Origin: a virus
Direction: 5' to 3' (one strand)
Virus record (IMG/VR): IMGVR_UViG_3300013372_001890
Span: 1 to 21,699 of that record
Length of the DNA: 21,699 nt
Of this stretch, positions 16,744 through 21,699 are shown one piece after another. Positions within the stretch are counted from its first letter, which is position 1. Each line of letters opens with the position of its first letter. Position numbers and translations under genes: made by a program. The notes beneath the pieces were generated by a model that was given only the letters and a program-made list of their open reading frames with translations, was not told the origin of the DNA and ran no database searches.

Positions 16744-17044
16744 GAGTCCCCTTGTTTCTTGCGCTGATTGATTGAGCCTTTGACTTTGCGTCAGCCTTGC
16801 TGCTCGCTCCCCACGCCTGTAGGCTTAGAAGTAAACGGGTTGGTCGACCCTTAGCATCGCGCTCTGGTCCTGGCATGCCACCCATTCGCGCAAGGAATGA
16901 TGCGCGTCGTGGGTTGTCGCCTCGCTTTACTGGAGCCTTAAGCGTCCCGCCAGTCTGGGCTTTATATGACGCTCGACCTTTGGCATTCAATCCGCCAGCA
17001 GGGTTCTTCCCTTCACTGCGCTGCCATGCCGCGCTTCGTGCCAT
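16733..17044 (-). CDS. Small basic conserved phage protein (DUF6321-like)
   Basis: A 103-residue, very basic protein (pI high by eye) with a recognisable two-block pattern known from many uncultured and aquatic phages: GKNPAGGLNAKGRASYK (12-28), then GGTLKAPV (32-39), RRASFLARMGGMPGP (46-60) and KGRPTRLLLSLQAW (65-78). I recall this as DUF6321 but cannot check it. Function is unknown; a nucleic-acid-binding or packaging-related role fits its charge and its place directly before the large terminase. ATG 17044 is TAATG-coupled to the glycosyltransferase, with GAGGTGAAG upstream; an in-frame upstream Met at 17083 lies well inside that gene and lacks a ribosome site. The last 30 residues are Ser, Lys and Ala rich and probably disordered. 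Confidence 0.65.
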   Translation of the reverse strand: MARSAAWQRSEGKNPAGGLNAKGRASYKAQTGGTLKAPVKRGDNPRRASFLARMGGMPGPERDAKGRPTRLLLSLQAWGASSKADAKSKAQSISARNKGTRAR

Positions 17045-17586
17045 TACTTCACCTCGTTGTGGTAATATAGAACTCGATTGCAAAAGGCGATAGATTTTGC
17101 CTTCTCAACAATCTTGTCAATGAAGGTACCGTCAGCCTCGTAGTGGCGATCGGAGTACCCAACAGAGCGACCCTTGTCGATCTGTACAATGTAGTTTCCA
17201 GAAGTTGAACTTCCAGACTTAAATTGCGGAGTATTATTCCTAGACCATCCACAGTATACCACATCGTTCCCAGACTCTGCAAGTCTCATCATGTCTACAA
17301 CGTAGTCTGGGTGGTAGGAGTCATCATGGTTAAACCATCCAGCGTAATCTGAGGTTGCAAGGTCGAGACCCTTTGCTCGCTTTGCATGACCCCAGTCCCC
17401 AAGGTTTGGCTCCTCGTAGAAGCGAACTAGTGGGAACTCTTCCCTGAGTTTGTCCAGACTAATGTCCGAAGCTAGGGCAATGATTTCATCTGGCTTTCGT
17501 ACCTGCCAGGTATAGAGGTCTGTCAGTATCCTTCGAAGGTTCTGTTCATCTGCATGAGCAGTCACAATCGCTGTCAGCGTCGCCAT
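17044..17586 (-). CDS. GT-A glycosyltransferase, family 2-like
   Basis: A 180-residue protein with the nucleotide-sugar-binding half of a GT-A fold. It has an LTAIVTAH opening strand (4-11), a PDEIIALASD segment (32-41), a helix with GHAKRAKGLDLATSDY (66-81), and metal-binding acidic pair HDD (87-89) in GWFNHDDSYHPDYV. A possible acceptor-site YEADGTF lies at about 149-155. At 180 residues it is shorter than typical family 2 enzymes (usually 230 or more) but holds the core motifs, so it is probably a compact active enzyme rather than a fragment. GGAGG sits 6 bases before ATG 17586, inside the cytidylyltransferase gene, which it overlaps by 41 bases. That tight pairing suggests the two enzymes work on one product, a glycan on the virion or host wall. 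Donor and acceptor are not readable. Confidence 0.75.
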   Translation of the reverse strand: MATLTAIVTAHADEQNLRRILTDLYTWQVRKPDEIIALASDISLDKLREEFPLVRFYEEPNLGDWGHAKRAKGLDLATSDYAGWFNHDDSYHPDYVVDMMRLAESGNDVVYCGWSRNNTPQFKSGSSTSGNYIVQIDKGRSVGYSDRHYEADGTFIDKIVEKAKSIAFCNRVLYYHNEVK

Positions 17587-18007
17587 TTATCCTCCGAATA
17601 ATATCTGTGCTAGAAATTGATGGTGTATATGGGATGTAGACCATTTCTATTGCTCGGTCCTTAAGCCATGTCCTAGTGATGCCTAGCTGTCCAAGAAGCG
17701 ATTCCCCAGTCCAGTCGTCACCATGGGCGATGTACCCAATCTCTCGATTAGTAATCTTGTCGATTGTTAGTCCGGTGTCCTCATCGCCAATGTTGATGCA
17801 GACATCGTCTACGTACTTGCAGCCAATCAATGACTCCATGCGCTCACCGACAGTTAGGATCGGTGGCCTCTTGTATCGAGAAGCAAAGTCATCGGTATTC
17901 AACGACACAATGACTGGTCCATGTTTCTGTGCTTGCTGGAGGAACTTCATGTGTCCGTAGTGAAACAAATCAAATGTTCCGCCAACGTAGACCCATGGCT
18001 TATTCAC
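17546..18007 (-). CDS. TagD-type cytidylyltransferase (CTP:alditol/polyol phosphate)
   Basis: A 153-residue nucleotidyltransferase of the glycerol-3-phosphate/ethanolamine-phosphate cytidylyltransferase group. Its opening strand VYVGGTFDLFHYGH contains the HxGH motif (H16, H19); KRPP follows at 46-49, VGERMESL at 53-60, GDDW at 96-99 and the second signature ISSTDIIRRI at 131-140. It should make a CDP-alcohol, such as CDP-glycerol, from CTP. I choose GTG 18007 because GAGG lies 6 bases upstream and the family begins right before the first strand; ATG 18019 in frame would add four residues but lacks a ribosome site. The C-terminal tail DADSDCDCSCR is unusual and is encoded where the next gene's start overlaps. 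It follows the putative small terminase with an 8-base overlap. Confidence 0.82.
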   Translation of the reverse strand: MNKPWVYVGGTFDLFHYGHMKFLQQAQKHGPVIVSLNTDDFASRYKRPPILTVGERMESLIGCKYVDDVCINIGDEDTGLTIDKITNREIGYIAHGDDWTGESLLGQLGITRTWLKDRAIEMVYIPYTPSISSTDIIRRINGDADSDCDCSCR

Positions 18008-18488
18008 CTTCAACCTCATAGACTGGAGTTGCTTCAATAACCTGGTAGGTTGCCGATGCTCCCCCAAGGATCTGGGCAAGCGATACGACCAGGTCGCGGT
18101 CAGCGGTCTTATCGTTTCGCTTGTCCATCATCTCCTGAGCTCTCAGGCCCTCGGAGAGTGTGGGAGTCATGCTCCCAGACTCTACCTCAGAGAATACGTA
18201 ATCACGCACAAGCGTTGCAAGGTCTCGATGTTGCGCCTTAATGGTTTTCTGGGATTGCTCCATTTTCTTTACTGCAGCAATCCTAGCCGACTCATGTGGC
18301 GATGTAAGATGTTCTCGCTTATGCTTGCCAAGCGTGTTACGACTAATGTAATAACCCTCGTCTTTTAGCCAAGACGCAATCTTAAGATCTGGCATTCCGT
18401 CTTTCATCCTCTTGTTGATTAGCTCAACCAGTGGACTCCGACAGACATGGCATCCAGTCAATACTGGAGCAAGGTCTGAGACCTGCAT
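18000..18488 (-). CDS. Putative DNA-binding protein, candidate small terminase subunit
   Basis: A 162-residue protein. The N-terminus has CHVC (13-16), then a helix-turn-helix-like run: MPDLKIASWLKDEG (32-45), YYISRNTLGKHKREHL (46-61). This arrangement, a Cys pair followed by a helix-turn-helix ending in HxxxH (H56, H60), is common in small phage proteins and could bind zinc. The rest is helical (about 65-140), with a long basic and acidic helix that could oligomerise. Location a few genes before the large terminase and the DNA-binding look make a small terminase the best guess, but two or three genes separate them. A transcriptional regulator is the main alternative. ATG 18488 is TGATG-coupled to the holin gene. 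Confidence 0.45.
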   Translation of the reverse strand: MQVSDLAPVLTGCHVCRSPLVELINKRMKDGMPDLKIASWLKDEGYYISRNTLGKHKREHLTSPHESARIAAVKKMEQSQKTIKAQHRDLATLVRDYVFSEVESGSMTPTLSEGLRAQEMMDKRNDKTADRDLVVSLAQILGGASATYQVIEATPVYEVEGE

Positions 18489-18700
18489 CAGTCTCCCTTA
18501 TAGCCAAACGCTACGTCGTTAGGGTTTAGCCAACGAAGAACAACTGGTAGAATGGCAGCAATGCCAGCAGCGAAGACGCTCTTAATGGCGTCTCCATTGA
18601 GGTCAAATGCCGTACCTCCGAGTGCGAGGAATTGCGCCACACAAGCGGCAGCAAATGATCGACCCCACGATGCGAGCAGTGCCTTCTGTTCCTTATTCAT
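18488..18700 (-). CDS. Holin-like small membrane protein
   Basis: A 70-residue protein with a short charged N-terminus (MNKEQK), a hydrophobic helix at about 13-30 (FAAACVAQFLALGG), a polar turn with DLNGD, a second hydrophobic helix at about 40-56 (SVFAAGIAAILPVVL) and a polar tail. Two membrane helices, small size and position right after a peptidoglycan-hydrolase-type gene fit a class II holin that opens the inner membrane at lysis. ATG 18700 has AGGAGAT 4-5 bases upstream, beginning in the stop of the peptidase gene; a longer form from 18730 lies inside that gene and has no such site. Holins vary greatly in sequence, so the call rests on topology and context. Confidence 0.7.
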   Translation of the reverse strand: MNKEQKALLASWGRSFAAACVAQFLALGGTAFDLNGDAIKSVFAAGIAAILPVVLRWLNPNDVAFGYKGD

Positions 18701-18708
18701 AGTATCTC

Positions 18709-19278
18709 CTACTTCTTGACAATGATGCAACGCTTAAACGGTGCATCACCCTTGCTGGAGGCAATTGCCTTCAGTTCCTTGTCCGTCACCGTGACGGCAA
18801 ACTTTTCCTTACCCTTACCAGTAAATGTTGGGTCCGCGAACTGGAACCCGTGGTCTTCGCACCAGGATGCGGCAACCATGTGACCGTACGTCGCGCCAGC
18901 GTGCCTACCAATGTATCTCTTGTGCCACGCGCTGAGTGCCTGTGGCGGGTAATTCTTTGCTGCGTCCACGTTGATGATGAGTGCTGCGCCCTTCCTGAGG
19001 CTTGCCACGCAGTCGTCCCAGTCTCTTGGATATCTGGCGTTGGCGCCAAGTACTTTGCAGGTCTTGATTAGATCCCACAGACTTGAACCGTTGTCGCTGA
19101 CACCCTGCTTCTCCTTGAATCCAGTAGCCTTCTCTTTTGCCGCAATACCTTCAGCGGCAGTAATCTCTTTGCCAAGGACCCAGGAGGACGCGCACGCGGC
19201 GCTTGATGGTCCACAGTCGTCTAGGATGCCGCCAGCCTCTACGTGGTCAAGTTGTGACCTGATTTTTAACTCGGTCAC
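18709..19278 (-). CDS. C39-like cysteine peptidase, candidate endolysin
   Basis: A 189-residue protein with the core of papain-like C39 peptidases: Gln 9 near the N-terminus (possible oxyanion residue), catalytic Cys 22 in DDCGPSSAACA, His 133 in GHMVAASW and Asp 149 in FADPTF. The middle holds SLWDLIKTCKVLGA (66-79), as in other C39-type proteins, and GAALIINVD (97-105). No signal peptide or cell-wall-binding domain is visible. C39 enzymes cleave peptides such as bacteriocin leaders, and related ones cut peptidoglycan cross-links. With a holin-like gene 8 bases downstream and no other lysin in the window, this is the best endolysin candidate. Start GTG 19278 overlaps the upstream stop by four bases (GTGA), with only a weak ribosome site. 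Confidence 0.7.
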   Translation of the reverse strand: MTELKIRSQLDHVEAGGILDDCGPSSAACASSWVLGKEITAAEGIAAKEKATGFKEKQGVSDNGSSLWDLIKTCKVLGANARYPRDWDDCVASLRKGAALIINVDAAKNYPPQALSAWHKRYIGRHAGATYGHMVAASWCEDHGFQFADPTFTGKGKEKFAVTVTDKELKAIASSKGDAPFKRCIIVKK

Positions 19279-19541
19279 TCAGGCGTCTCTTCTAGTACTG
19301 GGGTAGGCGCGGTAACAATATCAAATTCAAATGAGAACGTTGTCCCGTCCCAGTCCCAACCCTCTGCTGGGTTCTGCCCAGGGTATTCAGAAAGATCTAC
19401 CAGGGTAAAGTCGTTTCCGAACTTTGCTTTGACCGATCCGTCGCAAGACGCTGGCAGATCAAAGAACTCCCTGTCTGCTACAGCACAGAGTTTGACCTTG
19501 CCGTTAACGACGACTGCCCATTCCTTAATTATTCCTGCCAT
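19275..19541 (-). CDS. Small tail-fibre-associated protein
   Basis: This 88-residue protein is not assigned to a known family. It has an N-terminal beta hairpin (IIKEWAVVVNGKVKLCAV), a charged middle, and then GQNPAEGWDWDGTTFSFE (55-72). The GW-x-x-DGTTF pattern often closes small phage fibre-tip or fibre-assembly proteins. The C-terminus is acidic and Pro/Thr rich. It overlaps the glycine-rich adhesin by 13 bases, with GGAG before ATG 19541, and its stop overlaps the peptidase start. Translation coupled to the adhesin suggests a role in folding or capping of the adhesin, but this is inference. Confidence 0.45.
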   Translation of the reverse strand: MAGIIKEWAVVVNGKVKLCAVADREFFDLPASCDGSVKAKFGNDFTLVDLSEYPGQNPAEGWDWDGTTFSFEFDIVTAPTPVLEETPE

Positions 19542-20530
19542 ACAATCTCCACATATCCGTTTCCGCCAGTTCCACCATTTGCAACTGTAGCATTACTCCC
19601 GCCAGCAATGGCACCACCGCCACCAGCCCCAGTATTTGCTCGACCATCTGTTGCGTTTTTTGAATAACTTGAAGTGGCTGCTCCAAAATCGGGAAATACT
19701 CTACCAGCACTTGGTTCAAGGATTACATTAAAATCATTAACTGGAATAGCCGACCCAATACCATTTGCCATTAGAGACATTCCTCCAGCCCCAAGACCCT
19801 TCCAACCAAATCCAGGGAGATACGTAGTATGCGTCCTCATAAAGGAGACAATAGAGGTTCTTTTTACTCCATAGTAATGGGTTGTGTTTGTATCTGTATT
19901 TGCCAGAATTGACGCCTGACCATCGGTCCCAGTTTCGTAAGAGTGGACAACTGGTACTGTAATATTGTTAAACCCATTAAAAAATGTAAACAAGGATGGT
20001 TGATATATGTCATTAAGCGTAGCCGCGCTGGAGCGAGATGCCAACAAGATTGGGGTTGACGCGCCGCACCCGTGACCCGAAGTTATAGGATCGCTATTGC
20101 CTGTATTGAATCCCCATCCGCCCATAGACCCACCTGGGTTTGATGTCGGGCGTGCTGCCGTCCCTATATTATTACTAACTCCTCCCTGTCCACCTGGAGC
20201 AGTAAACAGTGAACCAAACGTTGTATCGGTCCCATTTGACCCAGGCGCAGTAGTTGTATTTGCACCAGCTCCACCAGTTCCAATTGTTACCGTATACGTT
20301 GTTCCTGGTACCACTGGGAAAATATTATCAATTACACCACCTCCGCCGCCGCCACCGCCAGAGACGAAATTAGAAGAAAATCCACACAGCGCGGCCCCGC
20401 CGCCGCCGCCGCCGCCAACGGCAAGCGCCTTAATGGAGTAAACCCCAGCAGGGGCAACCCACGATCCAGATGCGGTAAAACGTGCAATTCTTTCTTTTGC
20501 TTGCAAATTTTGATTATTATTAACGCTCAT
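19529..20530 (-). CDS. Glycine-rich tail adhesin (receptor-binding candidate)
   Basis: A 333-residue protein. After a short polar start, residues 16-38 (RFTASGSWVAPAGVYSIKAL) match the opening of glycine-rich phage fibre-tip domains. It is followed by seven glycines (39-45) and eight glycines (58-65), more Gly-Asn and Gly-Thr repeats to about 160, a less repetitive middle (about 170-280) with aromatic residues, and a final Gly-rich zone (300-328) ending VEIVWQE. This resembles adhesins in which polyglycine helices pack in a sandwich and the loops between them bind the receptor. It has AGGAG before ATG 20530 and follows the fibre genes. The middle region may be the variable receptor-contact part. 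The fold is inferred from composition only. Confidence 0.65.
   Translation of the reverse strand: MSVNNNQNLQAKERIARFTASGSWVAPAGVYSIKALAVGGGGGGGAALCGFSSNFVSGGGGGGGGVIDNIFPVVPGTTYTVTIGTGGAGANTTTAPGSNGTDTTFGSLFTAPGGQGGVSNNIGTAARPTSNPGGSMGGWGFNTGNSDPITSGHGCGASTPILLASRSSAATLNDIYQPSLFTFFNGFNNITVPVVHSYETGTDGQASILANTDTNTTHYYGVKRTSIVSFMRTHTTYLPGFGWKGLGAGGMSLMANGIGSAIPVNDFNVILEPSAGRVFPDFGAATSSYSKNATDGRANTGAGGGGAIAGGSNATVANGGTGGNGYVEIVWQE
20335..20359 (-). repeat. Imperfect trinucleotide (Gly-codon) tract
   Basis: A run of GGN codons on the minus strand coding Gly 58-65 of the adhesin, read as mixed CAC, CTC and CGC triplets on the plus strand. A smaller relative of the tract at 20397. Gains or losses of one triplet would change loop length without a frameshift. 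Confidence 0.7.
20397..20416 (-). repeat. Perfect CCG (GGC) trinucleotide tract
   Basis: Six full CCG units plus two bases on the plus strand, coding glycines of the 39-45 run in the adhesin. Pure trinucleotide tracts are prone to slippage; here each step would only add or remove one glycine. It lies in the N-terminal Gly domain. Confidence 0.85.
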
Positions 20531-20540
20531 TGTTTATCTC

Positions 20541-20870
20541 CTACGCAATCTCTGATCCGTATGCCGAAAAACTTAGATCTACAGCAGATGCATATACGGT
20601 AATTACATCCGCAGCGTTAATGCACAACGCGATGTTGTACACCGTCGTTGTATTTGGGGCGATCACTGTGTCGTATGCAAGGTAGTGCTTGTTTGCAAGG
20701 ACTTCCCCATCTGGTCGAACTGCAATCCGATATGCAAGGGTTGACGTAGAGATGTTTGCCACTACCAGGCAAGAGATCACCGTCTCGGTTGCTGAAGGAA
20801 CGGTGTAGAGCGTGGTCGCAGAAGCAGCAGATGGGCTGATCTGTCCAAGAACCTTATAACTTGTTGCCAT
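20541..20870 (-). CDS. Small beta-rich virion-associated protein
   Basis: A 109-residue protein made of alternating beta strands with no clear enzyme motif. The recurrent pattern is a SPSAASATTLYTVPS start (12-26), VVANISTSTLAYRIAVRPDG (36-55), LANKHYLAYDTVIAPNTT (58-75) and an ITVYASAVDLSFSAYG end (90-105). I know this type as a common small protein next to tail fibres in uncultured phages; function is not established, probably a tail or fibre decoration. It is one base after the fibre stop, with AGGAG before ATG 20870, and leads to the adhesin after 10 bases. It is not a receptor-binding protein by itself as far as can be seen. Confidence 0.55.
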   Translation of the reverse strand: MATSYKVLGQISPSAASATTLYTVPSATETVISCLVVANISTSTLAYRIAVRPDGEVLANKHYLAYDTVIAPNTTTVYNIALCINAADVITVYASAVDLSFSAYGSEIA

Positions 20871-20871
20871 C

Positions 20872-21699
20872 TTATACTCCTGTCAAAAATAGTGGCGTGA
20901 ATCCGCCGCCACCAGATGCGGCTTGAAATGATGCGTTACCAGCACCGTCTGCTGTTAGTACCGTACTTGCGGCTGCTGCCCCAGAGCCAATTTTAGATGT
21001 CGTCACCGCTAGGCTAATGAGTTGGCTAGAGCCAACAGAGGTTGCGCTGAGGTGGCTGGAGTTGATGCTTCCAGCCACGATGGAGACCGTAGAGGTCCCA
21101 GATGCGGTAGATACAGAGGCTGGAGAGGTCCCAATGACAGCATTGACGTATGTCCCAGAGGCCTGATAACTACCCGATGACTGGAATCCAGTGGTGTCAA
21201 TGGAGATACTTACTGCCCCCGCTGTAGAGAGCGAAGCAGAAATCGGTAGCGTTGCACTCACGCTAGAAGCATAATTTCCAGATGCCTGATAACTTCCTGC
21301 GGTCTGGTAGTTGGCATTGAGGGAGATTGTCGCCGTCGTGCCAGAGACTGCGGCACTGATGGGGGAGGTCCCAATGATGTTGGTGATCCCTGTGGCGTCT
21401 GCTGGCAGTGCGGCCCACGTCGTGGCGCCAGTACCGTCCGCTCGGAGGTAGTACCCTGCCGGGTTGGTTGACGATGAGATGGCAATAACCTTGCCAGAGG
21501 TTGTTGATGTGACCGAGATCGGGATGGTCCCAGTGAGGGTGGTGACGGAGACGGAGTTGGAGAGGGTCTGGAACTCATTGGTGTCTACCCACGCCAGGGT
21601 CGGCTCTACTGGAGCAATGTCGTCATTGAACTCATCGTAGAGCTGGTCTGGGATGGAGAAGACAGTACCCGCTGGACCTACGACCTCATAGCCCTGCCA
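20872..21699 (-). CDS. Tail fibre protein, C-terminal part, open at right edge
   Basis: The frame ending at the TAA at 20872 stays open to base 21699, giving 275 residues of an incomplete protein; its start is outside the window. A GTG at 21261 could be mistaken for the start, but the upstream frame continues in the same style (a piece with EVVGPAGTVFSIPDQLYDEF, then WVDTNEFQTL). From about 21440 inward, there are degenerate repeats of about 40 residues ending in GSYQASGNY and GSYQASGTY. The end has LAVTTSKIGSGAAAASTVLTADGAGNASF-like sequence (split here: LAVTTSKIGSG, then STVLTADGAG), a motif common in phage fibre ends. It is the first of a group of fibre genes and most likely forms a trimeric fibre shaft. 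Confidence 0.7.
   Translation of the reverse strand, partial: WQGYEVVGPAGTVFSIPDQLYDEFNDDIAPVEPTLAWVDTNEFQTLSNSVSVTTLTGTIPISVTSTTSGKVIAISSSTNPAGYYLRADGTGATTWAALPADATGITNIIGTSPISAAVSGTTATISLNANYQTAGSYQASGNYASSVSATLPISASLSTAGAVSISIDTTGFQSSGSYQASGTYVNAVIGTSPASVSTASGTSTVSIVAGSINSSHLSATSVGSSQLISLAVTTSKIGSGAAAASTVLTADGAGNASFQAASGGGGFTPLFLTGV
21157..21306 (-). repeat. Degenerate tail-fibre repeat, two clear copies
   Basis: The peptide GSYQASGxY occurs at about 21154-21174 and again at about 21271-21297, roughly 120 bases (40 residues) apart. Each copy is followed, in the direction of translation, by a similar Ser/Thr/Ile-rich strand region containing P-I-S or S-P-A-S. The DNA matches well only over about 20 bases around the motif (CAGAGGCCTGATAACT and CAGATGCCTGATAACT), so these are old, drifting shaft repeats. 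Confidence 0.6.

Noticed and set aside
20335-20416. CRISPR-like or regulatory short repeats
   Set aside because: The repeats are in-frame glycine codons inside a coding region with no spacers.
20872-21261. A 129-residue stand-alone gene starting at GTG 21261
   Set aside because: The same frame runs open to the right edge, the upstream sequence contains the same repeat, and no ribosome site precedes the GTG.
21258-21578. A 106-codon minus-strand frame rich in Pro, Ser and Arg
   Set aside because: It is out of frame with the tail fibre, which is continuously open through this region and has clear fibre motifs.
1-21699. tRNA, rRNA, integrase, insertion sequence or attachment site
   Set aside because: No cloverleaf, transposase or recombinase motif, or paired direct repeats with terminal inverted repeats were seen; gene spacing leaves almost no room.

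Overview
The window is a dense block of a tailed bacteriophage (Caudoviricetes-like) genome, free or integrated. It shows terminase, portal, scaffold, HK97-type capsid, tail fibre and lysis genes. Every gene I can support lies on the minus strand, so transcription runs from the right edge (21699) to the left edge (1). Genes abut or overlap, usually with GGAGG/AGGAG-type ribosome sites inside the preceding gene. Base composition is near 50% GC by eye, apart from an AT-rich block near 5.99-6.95 kb. No integrase, tRNA, replication or host gene is present, so the host cannot be named; the Shine-Dalgarno sites only say a bacterium using canonical initiation. An uncultured environmental phage is my guess.

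Layout in transcription order. (1) 21699-19275: the C-terminal part of a repeat-containing tail fibre (open at the right edge), a small beta-rich structural protein, a glycine-rich adhesin and a small fibre-associated protein. (2) 19278-18488: a lysis pair, a C39-like cysteine peptidase (candidate endolysin) and a small two-helix holin-like protein. (3) 18488-17044: a putative DNA-binding protein (candidate small terminase), then a glycan-tailoring pair, a TagD-type cytidylyltransferase and a GT-A glycosyltransferase. (4) 17044-12947: a small basic conserved phage protein, the large terminase and the portal. (5) 12947-4900: two giant proteins (928 and 1753 aa) in the place where a MuF or protease gene often lies. 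The larger carries a GNAT acetyltransferase domain near its C-terminus. (6) 4860-3315: coiled-coil scaffold and major capsid protein. (7) 3300-3215: the only real intergenic gap, with an 11-bp hairpin whose distal arm and loop supply the -35 box of a near-consensus sigma-70 promoter. (8) 3214-1: a GT-B glycosyltransferase, a head-tail adaptor-like protein, a Dit-like tail protein and the start of an Ig-like-domain protein running off the left edge.

Together these make the packaging, head assembly, tail, receptor-binding and lysis programme of one phage, arranged as a translationally coupled late operon with a secondary promoter after the capsid gene. The most interesting parts are the GNAT-bearing giant virion-type protein with its AT-rich insert, and three sugar or alditol transfer genes scattered among packaging and head genes. 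These suggest enzymatic cargo delivered with the DNA, and decoration of the virion or host envelope.
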